Assembly: GCF_004104375.1 (NCBI RefSeq)
Contig: NZ_QOVM01000003.1
Location: 62,001 to 126,000, forward strand
DNA: 64,000 nucleotides
Direction of reading: 5' to 3'
Source of the DNA: Leeuwenhoekiella aequorea
GTDB lineage: Bacteria; Bacteroidota; Bacteroidia; Flavobacteriales; Flavobacteriaceae
Both the position numbers and the translations under genes were made by a program. The notes under the pieces were generated by a model, which worked only from the letters and a program-made list of their open reading frames with translations, had not been told where the DNA came from and made no database searches. Shown here in pieces: positions 36,352 through 45,266 of this stretch; the stretch's first letter is position 1; each line of letters opens with the position of its first letter.

Positions 36352-39300
36352 ATGAAAAAGAAAGGCAACCTTATAGAATGGGGAATGAAATACAAAGCGT
36401 TCCCCATAGCGCTAGCATTTACATTGTTAATTATTGGCCTCATCGGACTTTTTAATATGTCTCGAAATGAGTTCCCAGACTTTACTACTCGTACAGGTCT
36501 TGTAATAGGTTCATTTCCCGGAGCAAATGCAGAAGAAGTTGAGACCCAACTTACATCAAGATTAGAAGAATATCTTTTTACTTTTAATGAAGTTGATAAG
36601 ACAAAAACTTATTCCTATTCAAAAAACGGAATGAGTTATATCTACTTAGAAATTTCAAATAGAATTAGTAAGGATGAGACACAGCAATTTTGGAATAAGC
36701 TAAAGAATAATCTTTTTGTTTTTCAGCAACAGTCATTGCCTAAAGGAGTTCGAGGAGTTGCTGTAAATAGTGATTTTGGAAATACGGCAGCTATGATCTT
36801 ATCTGTTCAATCTGATACACGTCCTTATAAAGATTTACAATTACACGTAGAGGATATTATTGATGATTTAAGACAGATTGAGGATATGGCTAAAATCACA
36901 TATTCTGGTGGTCTAACCGAACAAATAACCGTATCTGTAGATCAAAATAAATTAGCGCAATACGCGATTAGTCCGGCAATGCTAAGACAAAGTTTGCAAA
37001 CTCGAGGTACTATATTGCCAGGTGGTACATTAGAAAGTGAGCATTTTGACCGTCCTATACACTTAGAGGCATTTTTAAACAATGTTACCGATGTAGCACA
37101 ACACATCGTCAAATCTGAGGAAAATGGTAACGTTATTCGCTTAAGCGATATTGCTCATGTTAAACGCGAATATGAGGACCCTGATTCCTATATTGAAACT
37201 GGAGGAACCAAAGCAATGATTATTACTTTAGAAATGGCTAAAGGCAATAATATTGTGCAGTTTGGAGAAGAGATTACAGAACATCTAGATCGTATTAAAG
37301 AAAATTTACCAAGTGATATTGAAGTTAAAACCATTGCAGATCAACCTGTAGTAGTAGATCATTCAATTAGTCACTTTCTAAAAGAGTTTGGCTATGCACT
37401 TTTAGGAGTTATTATAGTCTGTATATTACTGTTACCCTTTCGCGTAGCATCCTTAGCAGCAGCTACCATTCCTATAACGATTTGCGCCACACTCGCTGTT
37501 ATGTATTTATTGGGTATGGAGCTTAATACGGTTACTCTTGCAGCCCTGATTGTAGTATTAGGTATTGTGGTTGACGATCCCATAGTGGTAATAGATAATT
37601 ATGTAGAAAAGCTAGATGAAGGGGAGACCCGATGGGAAGCAGCATATCATAGTGCGGTAGAATTATTCCCTTCAGTATTTACCGCAACGTTGGCCATTTC
37701 AGCAACATTCTTTCCACTTATGTTTTTTATGACTGGAACAGCAAAAGACTTTTTGAGCACATTTCCATTCACGATCTCAATAGCTTTATTCCTTTCGCTG
37801 GCAATTTCAATACTTCTTGTACCATTTCTAAATACGGTATTTATCAAAAAAGGACTTCATTCTGAAGAATCTCAAAATGAAAAAGAGAAGAAAAAATCAC
37901 TACTAGATAAGTTACAGGAATTTTTCAACAAAAGTGTTGAGAAGGCAATGAAGCATTACAAGATTACTGTATTTATGGGTATTGCTTCTATCCTACTGGG
38001 AATGTTTCTCTTTTCAAATGTAAGCCAAGAATTGTTTCCTATTGTTGAAAGAAATCAATTTGCAGTTGAAGTAAACCTTAGTGATGGTAGTAATCTGGAG
38101 GAAACAGCGTCTGTTGTGAAAGCATTCGAGAAAGTGCTTGCAGAAGATGAAAGGATTCTTGATTATACCAGTTTTATAGGTGAAAGCTCACCGCGTTTTC
38201 ACATGGTTTATGCCCCTAATTTGCCTGCAAAAAATTATGCGCAAATTTTAGTTACCACAGCTTCAAATGAGGCTACAGAAGAAGTTTTAAAAGAATATGA
38301 TTTAAAGTATTCTGAAATGTTTCCGAATGCATATCTGCGAATGAAGCAACTTAATATGGTAGGCAAACCGGCTCCTATTGAAATAAGACTTTATGGTAGT
38401 GACATTTCAGAATTAAAAAAATATGGCGATCAGATTATTGATATAGCCCGCAAGACACCTCAAACAATATGGAGCAGAAGCAATTTTGGCGAACTATATA
38501 CAACGGTAAGTATAGATATTAAAGAAAAACAGGCAGCCCAGACCGGACTTACTAAAGAAGATATAGGGAACACCATTGCCATGAATATGGAAGGTTTACA
38601 AGCCACCCAGATTTATGAAGATGATTACGCCATAAATATAAAAATCAAATCTGAAAATCAAACTAATCAGAGTGTTTCTGATCTGATGCAGCTCTCGATT
38701 ATAGCGCCAACTACAGGTGCGGTTATACCTTTAAAACAGGTAGCAGATATTACTCCAGATTGGGAACAAGATCAAATTGTACATCGTAACGGGATGCGCT
38801 GCTTAACTATACGTGTCGATATTGAAAAAGGAGCAGTTGCAAACGTAGTTCAGGCAATAATCACTCCTAAAATTGATACCTTAGACATACCTGATCACAT
38901 TAGAATTAATTATGGTGGGGAGCACGAATTATCTGAAGAGAATTTATTACCTATGGGTATTTCCTTACTAATAAGTGTTTTACTAATTATTTTAATTCTG
39001 ATATGGCATTTCAAATCTATTAAGCACGCGGCGCTTAGTTTTATTACTATGCCATTAAGCATTCTGGGTGCAGCATTAGGATTATTACTTATGCAATATC
39101 CTTTTGGCTTTACTTCCTTTTTAGGAATTCTTGCTCTCTGCGGTATCGTAGTTAGAAATGGCATCATACTTATTGACTATGCAGATGAGTTACGCCAACA
39201 CCATGGAAAGAATGTGCTTGAAGCGGCGATCACCTCTGCACAGCGTAGAATGCGTCCCATCTTTTTAACATCGTCTGCTGCAGCAGTAGGCGTTACTCCA

Positions 39301-39480
39301 ATGATAATTAGCAGATCTAGTCTTTGGGGACCTTTAGGTACAGTAATCGCCTTTGGCCTGCTAGTATCGATGGTACTTACACTTTTTGTATTGCCCGTAC
39401 TCTACTGGTTATTTTTTAGAAATGATGATACTGTGCCCAATGAAAATTCTACCGAAGAATTAAAAACATTAAATAAATAG
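36352..39480 (+). CDS. RND efflux transporter permease
   Basis: 1042 residues, the family length, with 12 predicted membrane helices: one at about 16-34, five in the middle (about 340-475), one at about 540, and five near the C-terminus. Between helix 1 and 2, and 7 and 8, lie the two large periplasmic porter loops. The proton-relay pair is visible in GIVVDDPIVVIDNYVEKL (helix 4, the Asp-Asp of AcrB). Other marks: NMSRNEFPDF at the start of loop 1, and IRMRPIFLTSSAAA-like segment QRRMRPIFLTSSAAA near helix 11-12. It exports hydrophobic or toxic compounds using the proton gradient. Middle gene of the adaptor-permease-TolC set. Confidence 0.95.
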   Translation: MKKKGNLIEWGMKYKAFPIALAFTLLIIGLIGLFNMSRNEFPDFTTRTGLVIGSFPGANAEEVETQLTSRLEEYLFTFNEVDKTKTYSYSKNGMSYIYLEISNRISKDETQQFWNKLKNNLFVFQQQSLPKGVRGVAVNSDFGNTAAMILSVQSDTRPYKDLQLHVEDIIDDLRQIEDMAKITYSGGLTEQITVSVDQNKLAQYAISPAMLRQSLQTRGTILPGGTLESEHFDRPIHLEAFLNNVTDVAQHIVKSEENGNVIRLSDIAHVKREYEDPDSYIETGGTKAMIITLEMAKGNNIVQFGEEITEHLDRIKENLPSDIEVKTIADQPVVVDHSISHFLKEFGYALLGVIIVCILLLPFRVASLAAATIPITICATLAVMYLLGMELNTVTLAALIVVLGIVVDDPIVVIDNYVEKLDEGETRWEAAYHSAVELFPSVFTATLAISATFFPLMFFMTGTAKDFLSTFPFTISIALFLSLAISILLVPFLNTVFIKKGLHSEESQNEKEKKKSLLDKLQEFFNKSVEKAMKHYKITVFMGIASILLGMFLFSNVSQELFPIVERNQFAVEVNLSDGSNLEETASVVKAFEKVLAEDERILDYTSFIGESSPRFHMVYAPNLPAKNYAQILVTTASNEATEEVLKEYDLKYSEMFPNAYLRMKQLNMVGKPAPIEIRLYGSDISELKKYGDQIIDIARKTPQTIWSRSNFGELYTTVSIDIKEKQAAQTGLTKEDIGNTIAMNMEGLQATQIYEDDYAINIKIKSENQTNQSVSDLMQLSIIAPTTGAVIPLKQVADITPDWEQDQIVHRNGMRCLTIRVDIEKGAVANVVQAIITPKIDTLDIPDHIRINYGGEHELSEENLLPMGISLLISVLLIILILIWHFKSIKHAALSFITMPLSILGAALGLLLMQYPFGFTSFLGILALCGIVVRNGIILIDYADELRQHHGKNVLEAAITSAQRRMRPIFLTSSAAAVGVTPMIISRSSLWGPLGTVIAFGLLVSMVLTLFVLPVLYWLFFRNDDTVPNENSTEELKTLNK

Positions 39481-39484
39481 ATAG

Positions 39485-40810
39485 ATGATCACTACAAATC
39501 ATTCGATATATAAGATTATAGGTATTTTATTTTTTCTAACCACTTTAACTGGGAATGCTCAAGAAAAAAATATTAAGCTTGAAGACTTGAAAAAATCTGC
39601 GCTAGAGTATAGCAATACAATTAAAAATGGTGTTTTACGCGCAGAAAAAGCTGAATTTGCAAGACAGGAAGCATATTCAAAATATTTTCCTGAAATTGAA
39701 GCTTCCGGGTTTGCGTTGTATGGTTTTAACGATCTCGTACCGCCTATTCCACAAACTCTCCCAAATGGAATAGATAACATCTATTCACTTGGTGCAACAG
39801 CAACACAAGCAATTTATGCGGGAGGAAAAATAAGACTGGCCAATAAACTTGCACAAATTCAACTTGAAAGCCGTGAACTAGCTACTGAAGAAGCTATTGA
39901 TTCTGTTATTCTCACTACAGAAACAAAGTTTTGGCAATTAATCGCACTTCAAGAGCAGCAAAAAACTATTAATGCTAGTAAGATTTACCTTGCCAACCTT
40001 TTAAAGCAACAGCAGGACTTATTAGATGCAGGTCTTATTGCTAAAAACCAGCTGTTACAGGTTAAAGTGGAAAAAAGCAGTCTTTTATTAAAAGAAAATG
40101 AACTTTCAAATAAACGTAAAATTGCTCTTCTTGATTTGGCCGTTTATACAGGAATTACCTACGATACCAGCTTAGTGGCTTTAAATAAATCTGATTTACA
40201 AGTAATAGCTCCTAGTTTGAAATATAAAAACCCCGAACTAGACTTACTTAATAATAACAGATACCGCCTTCTAGAAAAACAAGTTAACGCCTCGCAATTA
40301 AAAGTTGAAAATGAAAAAGCAGATTTGTTACCTCAATTTGCCGTGGGTATTAATGCTTCAACGTTTGATTCATTTAATTATGACTTCAACATTGGAGTGC
40401 AACCCATTGCTTTTGCAACACTTTCAATTCCAATCTCTGCCTGGTGGGGTGGCGAGAAAAAACAATTGCTACAAAGTAAGATTGATATAGAAATTGCAGA
40501 AAATAAATTTAATGATGGTAAAGATCAACTTACATTAAGTATTATGAAAAGTTGGTATGACCTCCAAAATGCATATAAACAAATACAATTTGCTGAAGAT
40601 AAATTAATTTATGCTGAAGAGAATCTCAAAACACAACGCGATAATTATGATAGCGGCTTAAATAACATTACAGATTTACTGGATGCTCAAAAGACAAAAC
40701 AAGAGGCTGATAGCGATTTTATTTCTGCATTTGCAAATTATCAGCAAAAAGAAGCTACGTATTTGTATGTAACTAATCAACTACAATTACCGAATATTGG
40801 AAAAAGTTAA
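39485..40810 (+). CDS. TolC-family outer membrane efflux protein
   Basis: 441 residues with a signal peptide (about 1-25, TLTGNA) and two repeated outer-membrane efflux halves. Typical signs: LEDLKKSALEYSNTIKNGVL (first helix), YFPEIEASGFALYGF and LPQFAVGINAS (barrel strands), long coiled helices with EENLKTQRDNYDSGLNNITDLLDAQKTKQEADSDF near the C-terminus. It is the exit duct for the pump encoded just upstream (4-bp gap). The cyclase gene follows 19 bp after its stop. Confidence 0.94.
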   Translation: MITTNHSIYKIIGILFFLTTLTGNAQEKNIKLEDLKKSALEYSNTIKNGVLRAEKAEFARQEAYSKYFPEIEASGFALYGFNDLVPPIPQTLPNGIDNIYSLGATATQAIYAGGKIRLANKLAQIQLESRELATEEAIDSVILTTETKFWQLIALQEQQKTINASKIYLANLLKQQQDLLDAGLIAKNQLLQVKVEKSSLLLKENELSNKRKIALLDLAVYTGITYDTSLVALNKSDLQVIAPSLKYKNPELDLLNNNRYRLLEKQVNASQLKVENEKADLLPQFAVGINASTFDSFNYDFNIGVQPIAFATLSIPISAWWGGEKKQLLQSKIDIEIAENKFNDGKDQLTLSIMKSWYDLQNAYKQIQFAEDKLIYAEENLKTQRDNYDSGLNNITDLLDAQKTKQEADSDFISAFANYQQKEATYLYVTNQLQLPNIGKS

Positions 40811-40829
40811 TTGTGTTAAAATATAAGAG

Positions 40830-41891
40830 ATGAATAAAAAAGCACTACTAGAAGATATCTTGTTTGTAGTATTTTTAATTTTAGTAGCCTGTGCTTTTAT
40901 ATATTCTAGATTCGCAGGATTAGAAGATCTAGTTATTCATCCTTCTCATATTATTCCTTTTGATAAAGAATATTATTATTTAAAAACAAGTTGTGTTGCC
41001 CTATTTCAAGGTTTAGCCATTTTAGGATTTGAAAAAATTGTCTCAAGAAAACTACCTTCGTTAAGCATTTGGAAGAAACGAATTTTCTGGATCATTGGTG
41101 TTTCAGCATTAACTCTACTAAATATTATTATTGTTAATATAACATACGATATTCTGTTCACTGAATATACTTTTACTGAAGCACTTGATGTTGTCGTAAC
41201 ATTATTTCAAACAGACTTATTTTTGTTATTTACAATATATTTATTTTCTTTTAGTGCAATACTTTCATTCTTAAAGCATTTAAGGGAATTATTTGGTCAG
41301 CCAGTCTTACTTAATTACATCACTGGAAAATACGAAACTCCAATTGAAGAATATAGAGTTTTTATGTTTTTAGATCTCAACAATTCTACACAATTAGCAG
41401 AGGAGCTGGGACATTTAAAATATAGTAGTTTATTAAATAATTGCTTTAGAGATATTCTTAAGGGATTACAACAAATAGATATAGAAATATATCAATTTGT
41501 AGGTGACGAAATTGTATTTACCTGGAAATCTAAGAACGATTTGAATAATAAGGCTTTTAAAATATTTGAAATTGTTGAAAAACATTTCTATCATAGTAAA
41601 AGGGAGTACTTAAAGCACTTTAACGTAATTCCAAAATTTAAGGCCGCGGTTCATATGGGTGCTGTATCAGCAACCATAATAGGTGGGCAAAATTATAAAG
41701 AAATGGCATACCACGGTGATGTTCTGAATACGACTTCAAGACTTTTAGAGCATTGCCACATACATAAAAAAAATATTGTCGTTTCTGAAACTTATATAAA
41801 GAACCAAAGGACCAGTATAGAGTCGATAGAATATTTGGGCAGTGTTCAGTTAAGAGGAAAACAAAGTTCTTTAAATATTTATGGTATGTAA
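40830..41891 (+). CDS. Membrane-bound class III adenylate/guanylate cyclase
   Basis: 353 residues. Four predicted membrane helices fill about residues 8-150 (VVFLILVACAFIYSRF, VALFQGLAILGFEKI, IGVSALTLLNIIIVNI, FLLFTIYLFSFSAILSF). The C-terminal class III cyclase domain has both metal-binding Asp sites (FMFLDLNNSTQLAE, and FVGDEIVFTW) and the transition-state Asn/Arg pair (GDVLNTTSRLLE). All metal and catalytic positions I can place are intact, so it should be active; ATP or GTP preference cannot be read reliably. It starts 19 bp after the TolC gene on the same strand with no terminator between, so it is probably the fourth gene of the efflux operon. Confidence 0.88.
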   Translation: MNKKALLEDILFVVFLILVACAFIYSRFAGLEDLVIHPSHIIPFDKEYYYLKTSCVALFQGLAILGFEKIVSRKLPSLSIWKKRIFWIIGVSALTLLNIIIVNITYDILFTEYTFTEALDVVVTLFQTDLFLLFTIYLFSFSAILSFLKHLRELFGQPVLLNYITGKYETPIEEYRVFMFLDLNNSTQLAEELGHLKYSSLLNNCFRDILKGLQQIDIEIYQFVGDEIVFTWKSKNDLNNKAFKIFEIVEKHFYHSKREYLKHFNVIPKFKAAVHMGAVSATIIGGQNYKEMAYHGDVLNTTSRLLEHCHIHKKNIVVSETYIKNQRTSIESIEYLGSVQLRGKQSSLNIYGM

Positions 41892-42015
41892 TCTATTTAT
41901 AGTTTACATATCATTATCGTAAAAATAAATTAAGTTAAAATCAATTTTATTTTTTTTCCAGAGGTATGACTTACTTTGCATATACACTAACGTGCTAAAA
42001 TATGCATTTGTCAAT

Positions 42016-42573
42016 ATGAAAAAATCACTACTTAGTTTATTACTTATTTTATCTTTTACACCATTTTATGCGCAGGAAACAATCACTGTAAATACCGAAA
42101 AAGTTTGGCGAGTTAATTTTTTAAATCCAGCAACAGAATTAGAGTTACCTACTGGGGAATATTCGACATTTTCATCAGCTATAGGAATTGGTTATAATGG
42201 TGGCTATCCCGATTTAACTTATGGCGGAAATGGATTCATATATATTATAAGTCCGTTTGTAGATATACAGCAAAAATGGTTTTATAATCTAAACAAGCGC
42301 ATAAGTAAAAACAAAACCATTGATAACAATTCGGGTAATTTTGTAGCGCTACGATTTATAACACGTGGAAACTCTATAGCAGAAAATGTATCGCGTACTT
42401 CAGATTTTGATTTTGCCGTAGGTCCTACCTGGGGAATTCAAAGAAAATATGGTGAAAATTTCCATTTATTAGTTGACATAGGCCCTCAATATTATTTTGA
42501 CACCAATGGTAACGGCAATGTCTGGCCATTAATGATACAGCTCAATCTAGGATTTGACCTTCGTAAAAAGTAG
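42016..42573 (+). CDS. Exported hypothetical protein (outer-membrane-barrel-like)
   Basis: 185 residues from ATG 42016, giving the signal peptide MKKSLLSLLLILSFTPFYAQ; a GTG eight codons upstream would put extra residues before it. The mature part alternates aromatic and polar residues in strands (YSTFSSAIGIGYNGG, GNFVALRFITRGNS, FDFAVGPTWGIQRKYG, FHLLVDIGPQYYFD) and ends LNLGFDLRKK, which fits a small beta-barrel. Function unknown. Confidence 0.72.
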   Translation: MKKSLLSLLLILSFTPFYAQETITVNTEKVWRVNFLNPATELELPTGEYSTFSSAIGIGYNGGYPDLTYGGNGFIYIISPFVDIQQKWFYNLNKRISKNKTIDNNSGNFVALRFITRGNSIAENVSRTSDFDFAVGPTWGIQRKYGENFHLLVDIGPQYYFDTNGNGNVWPLMIQLNLGFDLRKK

Positions 42574-42770
42574 CGCATTCTTAGCCTTGTTATGATATAC
42601 AAATATTGAGATAAGCTTTTTGCTCTGTAGCAAACAAAAGGTTTTAGAAAACAGGAAAATCTTTACAGGAAGCGTAAGCTATACTATCCTCCAACTTACA
42701 TCAACCTCCTATTATTTTAAAATTAAAACAAGAATAAGCGTATATTAATCAGCGAATTAAACTATTAAAA

Positions 42771-43652
42771 ATGGTGAAATCTGATTATGTGAAACAAATG
42801 ATATTTCTTTTATGTGTTTTTTTTATCTGTTGTACAGAAAACAAACCTTTAGAAAAGAATAAGGAGAAAACGGATACTTCTGAAAGTGAGAAAATTCAAG
42901 TTCTAAACGTTGGTAGTTTTCATTTTGGAGATACTCCTGATGCACATAAAACGGAGTTTGATGAAAGTACAGAAGCTGCACAGCAAGAGATTAGAACTAT
43001 TTCTAAATTATTGGCGCGTTTCAAACCCACTATAATATGTATTGAAAATTTACCGGAATACAATACTGAAATTAACGCAGCTTATCAAGAATATCTCAAA
43101 AATCCCATAAACCTAACTTCTAAATATGGAGAGAGTAGTATGATAGGTTTTGAAATAGGAAGACTAAGTGAAGTCGATTCAATTTATGGTATTGACAATC
43201 ATATGGGATATAATTATAGTGTAGGAGATTTTATTGAAAACAGTCCAGATTTAAAAAACGCTGTAGATCCTGCTACCTACTTACAACTTACAAATGAACC
43301 TTTTAAAGAATTTCCTGCCTTAGCAAAACGCGAAGCTAATTCTGACAATCTCTCTTTATTAGAAAAATTTAAATTGATTAATGAACCGGTTTATCTCGAC
43401 TACTCCATTACAACAAATGCAGACTAGTTATTATATGTGGGTATAGAAGACGGTTTTGAAGGGGCCGATAATGCGGCATTGTTCTATCACAGAAATATGA
43501 AGATTTATACTAATCTCAATAGAATTCCTATGATTAAAAAAGATCGAGTATTTATCATAATGGGAACCGCACATACTGCTTTTTTAAGGGAATTCATAAA
43601 TCGAAGTCCAAAGTTTGAGATGGTTAATACCTTAGAATATCTTAATGAATAG
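42771..43652 (+). pseudogene. DUF5694-like lipoprotein gene broken by an in-frame TAG
   Basis: Codons 1-218 encode a lipoprotein (lipobox ICC, Cys20 or 21) whose mature part begins IQVLNVGSFHFGDTPDAHK and has FKPTIICIENLPEYNTEI, the pattern of the DUF5694 family (TraB-like fold). At 43425-43427 a TAG interrupts right after TTNAD. The same frame continues LLYVGIEDGFEGADNAALFY and ends naturally at 43652, with the conserved RVFIIMGTAHTAFLREF segment that closes the domain. Unlike the SDR gene, the lost part includes core conserved residues, so the truncated product is probably inactive. An internal in-frame ATG and GTG exist after the stop but would lack the export signal. Confidence 0.82.
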
Positions 43653-43851
43653 TTAAATTCCAACCACTAAATTTTTTAAAGAAGTTAAATTTTCGGTGAT
43701 TAAGCATAACTGAAAATAAGAAATTGTTCAAAATAGGATCAACTTATTTTTGTCACTAAGTAATTAGTATTCAAAATATTTAGCTTTATTTACGTGCTTT
43801 ATTTTACGCACGCAAAAGAATTTAAAAAAATGAATTAACGCTTAGCCTACT

Positions 43852-44088
43852 ATGAAAATTAAAAATTTAATCTTCTTATTTACGACTTGTCTCTTTGTAA
43901 GTTTTACCGGTACAAATGGGAATGTGCGATCAGAAGCATCTACCACAGTTTATGTATGTGGAAAGAGTACTATTTACCACCCTACTAAATCCCATTCGGC
44001 ATTATCAAGATGTACATCAGGTATAACCACCTGGACCGAATCTAACGCAAAAAATGCCGGTAAGAGAGTGTGTAAATGCAGGAATTAA
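43852..44088 (+). CDS. Tiny secreted Cys/His-rich protein
   Basis: 78 residues. A signal-like N-terminus (about 1-20, NLIFLFTTCLFVSFTG) is followed by a 50-residue mature part with VYVCGKSTIYHPTKSHSALSRC, TSGITTWTESNAKNAGKRVCKC. Four Cys and two His in a C-x-YH-x-C spacing recall short Bacteroidota/phage-type peptides ending in CxC that may bind metal. It stands alone on the + strand. Too short for a firm family call. Confidence 0.65.
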   Translation: MKIKNLIFLFTTCLFVSFTGTNGNVRSEASTTVYVCGKSTIYHPTKSHSALSRCTSGITTWTESNAKNAGKRVCKCRN

Positions 44089-44194
44089 TTAGCATTCGAA
44101 TAAAGATCTTTAAAACTTACGCTTAAGATGTTATAGCAAATCAGCAGAAGTACCTTCAAGTATTTGTGATGCATTTTTAGGAATAACTATAACG

Positions 44195-44226
44195 AAAAAA
44201 TCCCTGCATTTCTGCAAGGATTTTTA
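44195..44226. terminator. Terminator downstream of tRNA-His
   Basis: Hairpin AAAAATCC(C)TGCA / TGCA(A)GGATTTTT with one mismatch, and T-runs on both strands. It follows the tRNA-His 3' end on the reverse strand by about 7 bp and may also end the small secreted-protein transcript on the + strand. Confidence 0.8.
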
Positions 44227-44232
44227 CTTCCG

Positions 44233-44306
44233 GGTGGAAGATCGGTCTCGAACCGACGACCTCCTGAACCACAATCAGGCGCTCTAACCAACTGAGCTAC
44301 AACCAC
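44233..44306 (-). tRNA. tRNA-His (anticodon GTG)
   Basis: Reverse-strand cloverleaf: acceptor GTGGTTG, D-arm GCTCAGTTGGTTAGAGC, anticodon stem CCTGA/TCAGG around loop TTGTGGT (GTG at 44272-44270), T-arm GTCGG-TTCGAGA-CCGAT, acceptor CTTCCAC, discriminator C. A G precedes position 1 (44307), which can serve as the G-1 that HisRS requires and pairs with C73. CCA is not encoded. Acceptor pairs 5-68 and 6-67 are both U-U in this reading, which is unusual. A promoter match lies about 40 bp upstream. Confidence 0.95.
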
Positions 44307-44344
44307 CATATAAAAACATAATTCGCTAGCGATTTATGCGGGTG

Positions 44345-44375
44345 CAAATGTAAGGCAAATACCTAATATGCGCAA
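44345..44375 (-). promoter_or_regulatory. tRNA-His promoter (TTG-N20-TACATTTG)
   Basis: On the reverse strand TTG (44375-44373), 20 bp, TACATTTG (44352-44345): a full consensus match, giving a leader of roughly 34 nt before the tRNA. Confidence 0.65.
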
Positions 44376-44393
44376 TACATTATTGTAAAAAAA

Positions 44394-45110
44394 TTAAATC
44401 AAATCGAATATAGAGTCCACAGCGGGATAACGTTCTGTTGTAAAACCCTCTGCATATTCTGTTCCTATTAGTCTTCCTAGATCCTGAGCTCTGTATTTAA
44501 TACTTTCCTGAAAGTTTTTACTACTAATGGGTGTATTGTCTTCTCCAGTGTTAGGATCATAAAATTGCGATCTATAGGCAAGTACAGATTTCATTTTTAC
44601 ATCCATAAAACCGCTAATATCAACTACCACGTCTGGCTTCAAATTTTTCCATTGTATATAATGATAAACTTGTTTAGGTCGCCAGGCTTCCTGAGATTTC
44701 CCGTCTAAGGTTGTTTCAATCTTTTTTAATCCGCTTAAAAAGCAAGCATCACTTGTAAGCTTACTTCCCTTACCGTGATCAATATGCCTATCATCTATAG
44801 CGTTACACAATACAATTTCAGGTCGGTATTTTCTTAAAATCTCAATGATACGCAGTTGCGAATCTTTATCATTAGCAAAAAAACCATCTGCTAGTGCTAT
44901 ATTCTCACGAATGCTTAACCCTAAAATTTCGGCAGCTGCAGCTGCCTCTTGATCTCTAATTTCTGCAGAGCCACGTGTTCCTAACTCGCCTCGCGTAAGA
45001 TCGAGAATACCACATTTCTTTCCGCGGCTAATTTCTTTTGCCAATACACCAGAACAAGACAACTCTACGTCATCGGGATGTGCACCTATGGCTAATATAT
45101 CTAATTTCAA
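44394..45110 (-). CDS. bshB1: Bacillithiol biosynthesis deacetylase BshB1
   Basis: 238-residue LmbE/PIG-L-type zinc deacetylase that removes acetate from GlcNAc-malate, the second step of bacillithiol synthesis. N-terminal AIGAHPDDVELSCSG carries the AHPDD zinc/base motif (His12, Asp14, Asp15); DRHIDHGKGSKL supplies the third ligand His around residue 113. LTRGELGTRGS, YIQWKNLKPDVVVDIS and SQFYDPNTGEDNTPIS are hallmarks of the BshB1 branch. Bacillithiol is the low-molecular-weight thiol of many Bacteroidota. It is separated from the transsulfuration-enzyme gene by 156 bp, same strand. Confidence 0.93.
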   Translation of the reverse strand: MKLDILAIGAHPDDVELSCSGVLAKEISRGKKCGILDLTRGELGTRGSAEIRDQEAAAAAEILGLSIRENIALADGFFANDKDSQLRIIEILRKYRPEIVLCNAIDDRHIDHGKGSKLTSDACFLSGLKKIETTLDGKSQEAWRPKQVYHYIQWKNLKPDVVVDISGFMDVKMKSVLAYRSQFYDPNTGEDNTPISSKNFQESIKYRAQDLGRLIGTEYAEGFTTERYPAVDSIFDLI

Positions 45111-45266
45111 AAGTTTGCTTTTATAATTTCATTAAGTCGTAACAGATCTCAGAAACTAACCTTCTTATTGAAACCTGCCAAACTTCCTACGATATCTTCT
45201 AGTTACTAGATTTCTGAAGATAACTACTTCTTGCTTATTCTAAAATCCAACCAGCATTCTTAAAAT

